Shown here piece after piece: positions 19,866 through 30,144 of a DNA stretch of 64,000 nt. Below the pieces are notes generated by a model. The model did not search any database. It was not told the origin of the DNA and saw nothing but the letters and a program-made list of their open reading frames with translations. This stretch comes from Paroedura picta. Its lineage: Eukaryota; Chordata; Lepidosauria; Squamata; Gekkonidae. The translations under genes and the position numbers were made by a program. Where the stretch lies: NCBI RefSeq assembly GCF_049243985.1, contig NC_135376.1, positions 42,513,001-42,577,000 of the forward strand. Reading direction: 5' to 3'. The stretch's first letter is position 1. Every line of letters starts with the position of its first letter.

Positions 19866-20310
19866 AGGGTTGCTAGGTGCCTCCTGGCAACTGGCAGGGG
19901 ATAGGGGGAGGCTTACTGGAAACAGCAGGAAAGCCTACCCAACATACAGCAACATGTCTGCATCACTGTCCATGTGACTTGGAAGTGACATCATCACATC
20001 CAAGATGCTGAGGCAACATTCCTGCATTTGGGCAAAAGTAAATTTGGTTTCTATTATAGAGTTTTAGCCCAAAAGCAGAACATCACCTCAACAGCTCAGA
20101 TGTGATAATGTCACTTCTGGGTCACACAGGAAGTTGTGAAGACACGTCACAATACATTGTTGGATGGATCTCCCTCTTTTTCAGGTTAAGTTACCCATCT
20201 CCATTGGCCAGCTGATCAGCAGTGGGGAGGTAGGTCCAGGCAGTGGATTCCCATTTCCACTAGGGGGTCTGGCAACACTAGTACCGTGCGACTGAGTTCC
20301 CATCAACTTC
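19866..20310. repeat. Dispersed repeat with inverted gggttgc / ggcaac ends
   Basis: It opens tagggttgctaggtgcc and closes gggtctggcaacactagta, so the ends are roughly inverted. The internal cacttctgggtcacacagg is shared with 2890-3235. Its right end contains the 105-bp repeat also found at 18527. The family is unassigned; the ends suggest a non-autonomous DNA transposon. Confidence 0.4.
20205..20309. repeat. 105-bp direct repeat, copy 2
   Basis: Same orientation as copy 1 at 18527-18631, 1.68 kb downstream, one mismatch in 105 bases. Confidence 0.9.
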
Positions 20311-21072
20311 AAGTACATATCCAAACATCCTTGGGGGGGGGGGGGGACTCACCACCATGGGGCGAATCAACACTCAGATTAGCCAGTCTGCAGACAAGGG
20401 GTATGATCTTCTGTGTTTGTGATCTTCACTTTGAATGTTCCAGATTCCCATGGCACCTATTTATGTGACTGTTTAAACCTTCATGAAATTATATTGCCCA
20501 CCTCTCTTCTGAATCATTTATTAATCTGTAGGAAGACTTTGAGGCATCCTGCAATAATGAAAACTCTTGGACAAAGCCATCTGTTGTCTCTTCAAGCTTT
20601 ACAATTTTACGGTTTTATAAAACCCCATCCTTTTCTCTCAGACAGAAGAGCTAACAGACAGTATAATTTTTACCAGTGATTAAGAGAAGATATTTTACCA
20701 TTGTAGAGTCTTCATTTCCATGGCTTTAATTACAAACTTTAGTTAATAATGGGCCAGCACTACTCATCCATCCCATCCCAGCTCATCCTCTACAGTGCCC
20801 TACAATAAGGGCAAATTAATTAATTAACCCTCAGAACTTACCAGTGACAGTGACTCCCTGAAAGAGTACTAAAGATGCTAAAAAAATAATATCAGTGTGT
20901 GTGTGTGAGTGTGTACGTAATGACTTGGTACCAGAGCAACTCTTGTGTACACTGGACATTACATTTATTTTGCTATTATATCGTATACACCTGGAGCTTA
21001 TACAGCAGATCTAGGTATAACGAGGAAATGAAAGCCGACCTTTTATGCATATGCTGCTATGAAAGGGATACT
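20311..21072. other. Intergenic, unrecognised
   Basis: No gene supported. A poly-G run lies near 20332-20345 and a short (TG)n near 20895-20912. Confidence 0.4.
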
Positions 21073-21246
21073 GGGAGCCATTCCGCAACTGGAAAATATA
21101 GTGAAAGGCTTATCTTTTGCTGATGCCATATTTTTTGTATTTTGCATGACGTTGTCAACATCCAGCATCCCAGCACCAAACCAACAGCTACATTTTAAAG
21201 TGCTAGTTGGGAAATCCACAAAAGTGGGGGCCATTCCACACAAAGG
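21073..21246 (-). mobile_element. Short copy of the GGNCCATTMTGCAC TIR family
   Basis: The left end gggagccattccgcaac resembles the terminal repeat of the element at 41799-42586. The next 120 bp align with the reverse complement of that element near 42420-42560: tttgcatgac, caacatccagcatcc, ggaaatccacaaaa. The far end is not clear, so the copy is probably internally deleted or truncated. Confidence 0.6.
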
Positions 21247-22639
21247 GAAAAGTAACCTCATCAGCACTGCATGGGCCACCACAACACTTTGTAGCGCCCT
21301 ACCTTCATTTTACACTAGAGAGCCCTCCCTGCTTTTCTCTTCATGATCGCAGTGTTTGCAGTATTCCTCACCTCCTTCCAAGGAGTGAGGAACATGCTAC
21401 GAGCTTCTAGCGCCTCCCCCAGCTTGTGCCCATCAGTCACTCCCAACAATCAATCACCTTGCAGCATGGCACTTTAAACCCCTGCAGCTTGCTGTGAATT
21501 TTTTTGTTTTTTAATATGATTATATGATGAAACAAGAATCTGTTTATTCACATATGCATTAGTTAGGACATGTTTTCAAACCATCCTGCAGCCTCGCAAA
21601 TGCCTATTTGTTGTTTCCATGGCTTTGCCATTTTTTAAAAAGACAGCGAAACCCTGCTTCCAGAAATGAAGGGGGCAGAAACGAGGGTGGGACATCTCCT
21701 TGCGTGACGACTACAGCCCTTGCCTCCTGACTCGCCCTTGGCCGGCTGCTTGCGGCAGCTGGCAGTATTTCCCCAGGGGTATCCACTTTTTGGGATTACA
21801 CTGATCTCACTACAAATCGGAAGATGTAGCAAGATCAGTGCTGGGACGAAGCAGGAGACTGATGGCATCGTTTAAAATGACAAAAATAAAGTTTCTGCGT
21901 AAAGTAATAGTCTTGCTGATTTTACATTATGTAGAATGACCCTGGATTCCCTCAGCCATATAGCACAATTGAGAGGAGAGCAACCAGCAACCACACACTA
22001 AGAAAATGTGTAGAGGCAAAGTAGCACTATCTCTGTCTCTAGCACCTGCCCTCGCACCCACCTCCCTCTCCCTTCTCCCAGGGACGGGCCTTTTTTGTAA
22101 AGCAAACTGCCTGGAGCAACGAATATGTCTTAAATCATCCAGGCAGAGCAAAAATAAATTTTCCCCACCAGTTTCCCCACCAGTTTTTCCTCTAACTTCT
22201 TCTCCTCCCATCTACCGCTGCCTGCCTATTTTCTTTCCCCATCAGTTGCCACCAGCCATCTTCTCTCCCCAGCCTATTTACTTATTCATGCTTATTGGGG
22301 TTGCTAGGCAGCCACAAATTAGTGGGTGAAACCTCATGATGCCATGTCATGAGAATTATCTTTCCCCCCCTTAAGTTGTGATGACTCTGCTGTGTTTGTT
22401 TATGTAGTCATTGCTTCGCCAGTTCAGGGAGACCACCTATCTATGATTTTAAGATTTTCTGTAAAAGAAATTAGAAAAATCCCCTTTATCCACAGTACCC
22501 CTCTATATGGCTCTCCTTGCACACTTTTTGATTCATATGGAGGAGGAGCAAAGCTCAAGACTAGATATAGAAGGTTTCCCTTTATTTATTATGGTCACGG
22601 TGGAAATAGCTTTTACAGACATTTTAGATTTATTTCGTT
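21247..22639. other. Intergenic, unrecognised
   Basis: No gene supported. Pyrimidine-rich stretches at about 22030-22270 produce open frames of low complexity. Confidence 0.4.
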
Positions 22640-22647
22640 CACTAGAG

Positions 22648-23183
22648 CAGTGGTTCCCAACCCCCAGGCCTGGTGCTGAGCTGTGAAGGCCTCGGCGCCG
22701 GGCCATGGCTCCCTCTTCCCGCCCCCCCCCCCCCGCAGTGAGAAGCTCATTGAAGCGGCCGATTAGCTAGCAGCCAAGCAAGCTTCTTGCTTCGGGAGTA
22801 GCAGGGGAAGGGAAGCTTGCCGGGCCGCAAGCTAATCAGCTGCTTCAGCGGCCGATTTGTTGGCGGCGTGGAGGGGCAGGGAAAGGGAGCCGCGGCCGCC
22901 GGCATGCCGGCGGCGCAAACGCGCCCGCGTGGACTGCCACACAAGCGCATTTGTGTCCAGCGGGGGCGCAAACGTGCACGCATGGCAGTTTTGTGCATGC
23001 ATGTATGCGCAGCGCTGCAGCTCGTGCACTTTTGCGCCTCCACTGGACGCAAACACGCACGTGCAGCAAGTCTGTGCATGCGCGTTTGCGCTGGGGCTGC
23101 CGCGCGTGCACGGGGCCCCAGGCCGCCCTCTCCCCCCACTTAGAAACAGTGGTCCATGGCAGCCGGAAGGTTGCAGACCGCTG
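22648..23183. mobile_element. GC-rich non-autonomous hAT (Buster-like), long copy
   Basis: This 536-bp element has ends cagtggttcccaacc / ggttgcagaccgctg and a perfect 8-bp target duplication, cactagag, at 22640-22647 and 23184-23191. The interior is CpG-rich with repeated cgcaaacgcgc-type blocks like those in the copies at 1366 and 27929. It carries two divergently oriented CTCF-like strings, CCAGCGGGGGCGC at 22957-22969 and the reverse complement of CCAGTGGAGGCGC at 23034-23046. Many long overlapping open frames here are GC artefacts. Confidence 0.85.
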
Positions 23184-23254
23184 CACTAGAGGCAAAGCCT
23201 GTCGCACCTTCCTGGGTTCTGCCCATCCTTCCCCCCAATTCCCTACTCGATCTT

Positions 23255-23350
23255 GAGATCCAGTGTGGTGAAGTGGTTAAAGAGTAGCAGATTCTAATCC
23301 CAAGAGATGGGTTTGATTCCTGACTCCTCCTCCATATGCAGCCATCTGGG
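23255..23350 (+). mobile_element. tRNA-derived SINE, 5' part
   Basis: gatccagtgtggtgaagtgg, then taaagagtagcagattctaa, gggtttgattcctgactcc and catatgcagcca match the tRNA head of the SINE seen complete at 27327-27600. The copy is cut off after the head and passes into a different repeat at cttccaggtgggggcctgg. Confidence 0.65.
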
Positions 23351-24844
23351 TTGTCGACTTCCAGGTGGGGGCCTGGAAACATTCAGGAAGATGAAAGAGA
23401 GAGAGAAAAAACAAGAAAGAGAGATGGGGAGAGGGAAGGGAGGAGTGAAGGGTGGTAGGAAGGCATAAGTTCTCCAGGAGAAAACAGCTATTTTGGAGTG
23501 ACATTGTCCCTCCACAGGTCACTGCTGTCCCCACCTTCTGATCAACCCTCATATCTTCCAGAGGCCAAGCTGGGCAGGCTGCAAAGGGGTGGGCTGCCAC
23601 CTTCCCACCCACCCCCACATTGCCAAAGGCTGTGCTAGGCAGGGAAGGCCACAGGGGGCTGCCTCCTTCACACCCCATCCTCCACATCTCTACAGGGGGA
23701 CTGCCTCTTGCCCATGGCAAGCAGCAGGATGAGGAAGAAGAAGACAGATATGCCACACAATTGGCCACCATTGGAAGAATGCTTTCTCCCTATTGGTGAC
23801 AACCCACCAGGGAAGTCCAATCAGGTAAGGAGTGAGCTGTATGCATACAATTTGAACTGATTGGCTCTCATTAGCAGAGTGTTCTGTGCCTATTGGTGGC
23901 ACACCCTCAGGGAGGAACAATCAGCTAGGGAGTGAGTTGTCTCCATGCAACTTCAACTTTATAATGTTTAGCTATATTCATGATAGATTTATTAGGTGCT
24001 TTAGTTGGATTACCTTTCCTCCTGTTTTAGACCCTTATGCCGAGATTCATGATGTTAAGACTCAAGGCTGTAGATTTGTGTTATTATATGCCAATAATAT
24101 TTGAAATACCTTGTAAGAAAGTAACTTTTGTAGTTCTATGGTAATTGAATTAGACAACATAAGTGTATTCCGCTCTAGGAAGATAAAAAACACAAAGTAC
24201 TATGGGCTTGAAGACTCACTCATAATTTAATTCCCATTGTAAGGCCAATGCATGTTGCACAACATCTGAATTATTATCACGTGTCCAAAATAATTAATAC
24301 AGGTTAACATATATAACTAAAACAATCTATTAAAGGGATTATGATGCAATCACATTTTAGGAGTTAAGAGCACCATTCTTATTGATTGCACTGAATCGAT
24401 ACATTTATTATTGCCTTTAAACACTCCAAGAAATCCTCTGGCTCCATTTATGACTTTATTGTATTGGCACATGTGGAATGTCCCCTTTTATCATGCTGCA
24501 TCTGTTTAATCAAGGTAATATTCCATCTGTTTCCTTGGTGTGGTAATGCAATGAGAACAAACTCATGCTCTCAGCGATAAGCAACCCATTCACGTCCTTC
24601 TGTGGTTTGGAACCCTATGAAGGTGTTTATCTTTATGCACAATGTTACATTTTGCAGCAAAAAAAATATGCAGACCACGTTTTGTTGAAATATGCATGAA
24701 GATTTCAGCATTTACTTGTGTCTTGTCAGCAGATATTGTTATGAAAGATTTACATAGAATGTATGATTGCTTATCGTTGAAAAAGCGGAACATTGAAGAA
24801 TTTGTTTTGTCTGTAGCTGCTGGTTCTCAAAATCTTTAGGAGAA
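23350..24844. other. GPR148 upstream region
   Basis: A purine-rich tract lies at about 23390-23460, followed by mixed sequence. A possible reverse-transcriptase scrap lies at 23957-24105, and AT-rich sequence runs up to GPR148. No promoter element or upstream exon could be assigned with confidence. Confidence 0.35.
23957..24105 (+). mobile_element. Possible non-LTR reverse-transcriptase scrap
   Basis: The frame FPPVLDPYAEIHD...GCRFVLLYANNI has the shape of the segment before the reverse-transcriptase LYADD box, with the catalytic aspartates read as NN. It is too short for a firm call. Confidence 0.3.
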
Positions 24845-25897
24845 ATGAACTTTTCAGCGTGTTTATCATCAAGGATATTTAATACTACCTTCTCTCTTCA
24901 AAGACAATTGAACTTAAATGCATCTTTTGCCTTGGATAAACCATCCCTGCGGAGCCTACAAGAATGGATCATCTATCCGTCACCCTCCAAGATGAAAATG
25001 TTCCTGATCCCACCAATAATTTTCCTTATGGCAGCCATCCTGATAATTCCTTTCATCTTATTTGTGATTTTCTCCCAAGTCAACATCCGTCGGGAAACAA
25101 GGTACCTGCTGCTGGCAAATGCTCTACTTTGTGATTTCATATATCTGATATTCTACACTCTGTCAACAATTCTCAACGTGTCCAACCTCAAACTCCCCAA
25201 AAGTGTCTGTGTCGTCCTCTTGTTTTTGCTGGCAATGACTTACTCTGGAGGGCTGCTAACAACTGCTGCAATGGTGCTGGACACATATTTGGCCATTTTG
25301 TGGCCTTTACATTATACCTCCATCATGCCATCTTCACGGACAAAGAAGCTAATACTGTTACTATGGATCTCCTCTGGAATTTTCCCTGGGATTGTCTTCG
25401 TAATACTTCAGATCACTCAGACACCTAATCTTTGTCAAGTGGAAACCTGCTCTGTACCAGTAATCCTGGTAATGACTCTACATGGAAATGATGCTATGAA
25501 ATTCTGCTATGTACTTTCTGTCTCTGCCCTTTTCCTCTGTCTTTTCCTTATACTCGGTTGCTATATGATTTTGTATTTTAAAACCAAACAGTCAGGGATC
25601 TGGAAAAGCATCTTCTCGAGAGCTAGTGTGACATTCCTGATGCACCACATTGTCTTATTTCTTCATTTCTCTCCTCTCATGGCTCTTGTGGTGGAGTCAC
25701 TGCTTTACATTCATGGTGTCATTGGATTACAGACAGGAATATGGGTGTCTCTAATAGTCTGCAATGTACTGATTATTTTGCCCAAAGCTTTGTCACCATA
25801 TCTATATGGCCTTCGATACAGGGAGATATCCTCATCCCTTAAATTCTTCCTCAGACGGAAACGTGTGACTATGATAACTCCTGTTTCTTCCACTTAA
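24845..25897 (+). CDS. GPR148: Probable G-protein coupled receptor 148
   Basis: An intact 350-residue, single-exon class-A GPCR. The N-terminus has glycosylation sequons NFS (2), NTT (13) and NAS (25). Seven hydrophobic segments follow, starting near residues 52-76. TM2 has LLLANALLCDF (88-98). At the end of TM3 the sequence is LDTYLAILWPLHY, with DTY where most receptors have DRY. TM7 has LPKALSPYLYGLRYRE, with SPYLY in place of NPxxY. The intracellular KTKQSGIWKSIFSRA (246-260) and the TM7 block match human GPR148 (TSGIW...SRA, LPRAMLPYLYLLRYR). The family is orphan; ligand and coupling are not established. The next gene leftward is AMER3, the known neighbour of GPR148. Confidence 0.88.
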   Translation: MNFSACLSSRIFNTTFSLQRQLNLNASFALDKPSLRSLQEWIIYPSPSKMKMFLIPPIIFLMAAILIIPFILFVIFSQVNIRRETRYLLLANALLCDFIYLIFYTLSTILNVSNLKLPKSVCVVLLFLLAMTYSGGLLTTAAMVLDTYLAILWPLHYTSIMPSSRTKKLILLLWISSGIFPGIVFVILQITQTPNLCQVETCSVPVILVMTLHGNDAMKFCYVLSVSALFLCLFLILGCYMILYFKTKQSGIWKSIFSRASVTFLMHHIVLFLHFSPLMALVVESLLYIHGVIGLQTGIWVSLIVCNVLIILPKALSPYLYGLRYREISSSLKFFLRRKRVTMITPVSST

Positions 25898-27081
25898 GTA
25901 AAAACATACGCCCGAAATAAGTGTGACCTGGACTTGCACCTGACCTCTTCTAACAAGCTGGAAAATGTGTAGATGTGGTGTTAATACGCTGGTTATTAGC
26001 AATTTATTTTTCTAAATCAAAAGGTTATAAATGTAAAGACTACATCATGCTGATGTTTTACTTTAATGTTTTACCTGATTGTGTACATTGTGGAACGTAA
26101 AGTTAAAGTACAGCTGTATTCTTTTGTAGAGGGAATTAGAAAACCAAATGACCAGTCCGATAACACAGTGTAAAAACCAGTATAACAATTACAAATTGCT
26201 GTTGTAATTTTAGGATTACCGACTATGTTCTGTTCTTCAAATGGATCCAGCATATATACTCATCCTGTGGTCATCATTACCTATATTCTTTGATAGATTC
26301 TTGAAACATGTAAAGATAAAAGAGGTATAACTAAATATGTGTAGGAAAGTTCCATCCACAGCTACTAAGAAATCTCCATCTGCTACTAGAGAGATAAATT
26401 TGACCTCCATGTTCAAAGGCAGGGTGCCTATAAATACAAGTAGATTGGCAGCAGCATGGAGGGGGGAGAGATTTTAGCTTCTGTGCTGCTACTGTGGGCC
26501 TTCCAGACCATCTAGTCAAAACCTATGGAAAACAAAATTCTAGACCACTGGTTTCTTCCATCCAGAATATTCCCATGTGACTGTACATTTAAGGGCACCT
26601 CCCTTATAGAAATGAGAAACTCAGGCACTAGGGCTAATGGTTGTGGCTCTATGCGGCATATAGTCTTCTGTACTGTTTACTGACTACTGTGTTATCCACT
26701 TGCCTTACAATTTGCTGCTGAGAAGAAAATATGATATGCACTATACAGAAATTATTAGAGGAAGAGTGAGTATGGAGCCATTTTCAGTAAGAAGCCTGTT
26801 TATGGTTTTCATTCTTTTTGGTACCTTTATTACATTGTTAGACATCTTATCAAATAGACTGGAAAATAGGTTTGAGATAATATGCTTCGATCATAGGAAA
26901 AATACTTTTATATGGGCTGCTGTGTGCAGGTCTCTGGGTAAGGCTAAGACGACATGCTTAAAACTTTCAGCTCCTTCTTCCTTTTTTCTAAGGCCTAGGG
27001 CTAGATTTTCCCCTTTGAGTAGCTGCGCAAATGCAAAATGCAGCTAAGCGAGGAGAGAATTTTACTGTGTGTTGCTGTGTA
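25898..27081. other. Intergenic downstream of GPR148
   Basis: It probably includes the GPR148 3' UTR. No further gene or clear repeat is seen before the hairpin at 27082. Confidence 0.4.
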
Positions 27082-27180
27082 CTCCTTACATGACCATGGG
27101 AATATATAGCAAAAATTAATTCTGTTAGATTAGTAAACAGAATTAATTTTTGCTATATATTCCCACGGTCATGTAAGGAG
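27082..27180. repeat. Near-perfect 45-bp-arm hairpin
   Basis: Arms 27082-27126 and 27136-27180 are reverse complements with one mismatch, separated by a 9-base loop (agattagta). The outer end reads ctccttacatgacc / ggtcatgtaaggag. It is joined directly to a Penelope-type 3' tail. Confidence 0.95.
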
Positions 27181-27272
27181 CTATTAGTCTGACAAAGGGT
27201 GCTTGCACTCGAAAGCTCACACCCTGAATAAATCTTTGTTGGTCAAAGGTGCTACTGGACTCTGATTCTATA
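27181..27272 (+). mobile_element. Penelope-like element 3' tail
   Basis: ctgacaaagggtgcttgcac, then tcgaaagctcacaccctgaa, taaatctttgttggt and aaggtgctactggactc match the tail at about 56320-56400, which follows a recognisable GIY-YIG region. It is very likely the same family, truncated here to the 3' end. Confidence 0.7.
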
Positions 27273-27326
27273 GGCTGATGGGTAAGGGTAAGGGTAAGAC
27301 TGCATGCTTTCAGCTCCTTAAAACTG

Positions 27327-27600
27327 GAAACCAGTTTGGTGTAGTGGTTAGGAGTGCGGACTTCTAACCTGGCATGCCAGGTTCGATTCTGCGCTCCCCC
27401 ACATGCAGCCAGCTGGGTGACCTTGGGCTCCCCACAGCACTGATAAAGCGGTTCTGACCGAGCAGTAATCTCAGGGCTCTCTCAGCCTCACCCACCCCAC
27501 AGGGTGTCTGTTGTGGGGAGAGGAATAGGAAGGCAATTGTAAGCTACTTTGAGACTCCTTCTGGTAGAGAAAAGCGGCATATAAGAACCAACGCTTCTCC
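27327..27600 (+). mobile_element. Full-length tRNA-derived SINE
   Basis: The tRNA head (ccagtttggtgtagtggtta, then ggttcgattctgcgc) is followed by catgcagccagctgggtgac, ctctctcagcctcaccc, tgtctgttgtggggag and the tail gctactttgagactcctt, then aaaagcggcatataag. Family copies lie at 27601-27755, 27908-28514 and, antisense, 49261-49552. Confidence 0.85.
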
Positions 27601-27755
27601 TTCTTCAGTAATCTCAGGGCTCTCTCAGCCTCACCCACCTCACAGGGTGTCTGTTGTGGGGGGAGGAAAGGGAAGGCGACTGTAAGCCACTTTGAGACTC
27701 CTTCAGGTACGGGAAAGCGGCATATAAGAACCAACTTTTCTTCTTCTTCTTCTCC
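27601..27755 (+). mobile_element. Partial tRNA-derived SINE (3' half)
   Basis: It repeats the 3' half of the preceding SINE, from aatctcagggctctctcagc to agcggcatataagaacc, ending in a ttcttcttcttct run. The two abut as a dimer-like arrangement, either by insertion next to the tail or by internal duplication. Confidence 0.8.
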
Positions 27756-27907
27756 TTCATCCTTGTAGAACTATAATCCTTACACTACCCCAGTGCTTTT
27801 GCAAGTGCATTTTCTTGATAAATTAACATTCCTGTCAATAGATCAGAAGACTAGTGGTTGATACAATGACTGTAGCTAGAAGAAGGAAGATGAAGACCAG
27901 GTGGGAT

Positions 27908-28514
27908 CAGAGCCAATGTGGTTTAATATAGCGGTCCCCAACCTTCTTCTGGTCGGGGACCGCCTCCGGGGGTGGGGGAGAGCCAGCGTCCCCGGCTGCC
28001 ACAGTTGCTCATAAACGTGCATGCCCAATTGCTGCGCATGCACGTTTTGGCCACCAGGGGGCACAAGCGCGCATGCGCGGCAGTTCCGCGCGTGCGCGTT
28101 TGCGTAGCTGCTGCGCCGGCTGCTACGCCTGCCGCACCTGCCATGCCTGCCGCGCCGGCTGCTGTGCCGGCCTCTTTTCCCCCCTCTCGCTGCAGGGGGG
28201 GAGGCAGGCGCGGCTGCTGGCCGCCCGGTATGATGGCCTTTGCGGCCCGGCACTGAGCTGCAGACCGAGGGTTGGGGACCCCTGGTTTAATAGTTAAGAG
28301 CGGCAGACTTTAATCTGGAGAACCAGGTTTGATTACTCACTCCTTCATGGGAAGCCTGCTGGGTGAACTTGGGCCAATCGCAGAACTCTCTCAGCCCCAT
28401 CTACCATACAAGGTACCTGTTATGGGGAGAAGAAAGGGAAGGCAATTTAAGCCCCTTTGAGACTCCTTAGGGTAAAGAAAAGCAGGGTAGAAAAAACAAC
28501 TGTTGTTCTTCTTC
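27908..28514 (+). mobile_element. tRNA-derived SINE split by a hAT element
   Basis: The SINE head (gagccaatgtggtttaata) continues after the hAT as gttaagagcggcagac and runs to agcagggtagaaaaaacaac and a ttcttctt tail. An imperfect target duplication, tgaagaccaggtggg / tgaagatcaggtagg, flanks the whole. The hAT occupies 27929-28284. Confidence 0.8.
27929..28284. mobile_element. GC-rich non-autonomous hAT (Buster-like) with CTCF-like motif
   Basis: Ends tagcggtccccaacc / ggttggggacccctg bound a 356-bp CpG-rich element with a perfect 8-bp target duplication, gtttaata, at 27921-27928 and 28285-28292. The first base has decayed from c to t. It shares most of its sequence with the copy at 1366-1693, including cgcctccgggggtgggggag. 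TGGCCACCAGGGGGCAC at 28048-28064 is one CpG-type change away from the CTCF consensus. Confidence 0.88.
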
Positions 28515-28587
28515 TGAAGATCAGGTAGGGCCCACCCATTGGCTAGGAACTGTTTATGTTTTCTCATCATTTTGCTATTGCAGAAAG

Positions 28588-29053
28588 TGTTGACTAACAG
28601 GTGGCGGGTATTCGAGTAACAACACGACTCCAGTTTGGCAAATAAATTGGCCACAGTTGTTTATTAACAAAAAACCCCCAACAGAGGGTTGGCCTGATGC
28701 CAGTAAGGGAGCCTGACCCCGTCAGCCATGGGCCACATCAGTCAGCCGTCCAGCTGCATAATATGAACCGTGGTGCTCCAGCTCCACACCTCACTCCCAG
28801 CTGGGAGGATGGGATGCCTTCTGACGCGGAATCATCCGGGAAGCGACTGACGAGGACACCACCTCCATTGGTGTCCCCAAGCCACTTGGCACTGGGCCCC
28901 TGGCCTCCCAACCAGGTAGGCTGCACCCGGCTAACTGCCAGTCTCCTTACTGAGACCTCCAGCCTCAGGGAGTCCCGTGCGCAGACAGGCCTCCCTGCCA
29001 ACAGGCTCCCTACTGGGCATAACTTCAGCTGCGACACTAGAATTCTAATAACA
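28588..29053 (-). mobile_element. GC-rich retroelement-like fossil, possible LTR
   Basis: Read on the minus strand, the block has an aataaa signal near 28670 and short inverted tgtt / aaca ends. These suggest an LTR, but I could assign no family, no internal region and no target duplication. GC-rich sequence continues to about 29140, so the right boundary is uncertain. Confidence 0.3.
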
Positions 29054-29140
29054 GGGGTGGGAGGGTAGCTGTCCAGGCAGCCGACATCACCGGGCGCCCC
29101 CGCAGCATCAACGGCAGCCGCGCTTAGTTGCGACCACTAT

Positions 29141-30144
29141 TTCTGTGGGTGCATCTCTTTCAGACAAGACTACAGAGCCTTTCCATGAGTCAATACCACA
29201 ACAGCACTTTGTCCAGCTCTATCACTGAAAGTTGACAATGGCAACTGAGTAATAGGCAACACTGAAGTCTCTGATGTTGCCATCTTCTTACACTAGAAGA
29301 GGAGAGTAAAATGTATAAGGCAGGGAGGGGAAATCTAGCTGTACAGGAGATAATGATTTCTTATAGTCTCCTTATGATGCATATGTCAGCAGCCCAGGTC
29401 AATAACACAACTATGCGGGCAAGAAAGTAAACATTCAGACTTTGTGGCATCACTTTGTTGCCTCAGCAACATGAAGAACCAGGCAGAATCAGATACAAAT
29501 ATAGTGCATAGTGCAGTGAGTCAATAATGTGCTATTGACACAGAGGGGTGGGCAACCAGCCAGATTTTCAAGCTTAGCAAGGACATGAACCAGATCCAGG
29601 TGGGTGTTGCATCAGGAGAGGCCTCTTCTCCCATGAAAACATGTTTGTCATTATGCCAAGATATATTAAAGGTATTAGAAAAACGTTTCACATATGTGAT
29701 ATATACATATACACAAGCAGAGATAAGGTAGCCCACTTGCTTCCCCTTCTTTCCCACTCTTTCTTTCACTCCCATTCCTTCTCTGTCATCCCCTCTCTAT
29801 CTCTCTTCCTTTATTTCTTTCACATTTCTCTTCCCACTATTTCCTCCTCTGTTCCTGTGTCCTTCCCTCTTTTCTACCTACCAACCAACTTACCTTTATC
29901 TGCTCCCTTTAGCTTTCCTGCCTCTGGAAGCCTCCTACTGGGTAAACTCTGAGTTGCACAGTGTCAGTCACCAGACCAAATCTTGTATGGTGCAGACTGG
30001 GTTAGTTGCATAGTGGGGCAGTACCCTTTCCCTTGTGTCCCAATCCCCATTTCCTCCTTCCCTCCTCCTGGCAGCCACCCCTCCCCATGTCCTTCTTCTA
30101 TCTCTCCTTCCCACCCAGCAGTCAACCAACTGTCCCCTATCTTC
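29141..30144. other. Intergenic, pyrimidine-rich
   Basis: Long T/C-rich stretches at about 29730-29900 and 30020-30130 give low-complexity open frames. No gene supported. Confidence 0.4.

Noticed and set aside
22747-23256. Many overlapping 70-130-codon frames on both strands
   Set aside because: They all lie within or across the GC-rich hAT copy at 22648-23183, and the cysteine/alanine/histidine-rich translations come from cgcatgcgc-type repeats.
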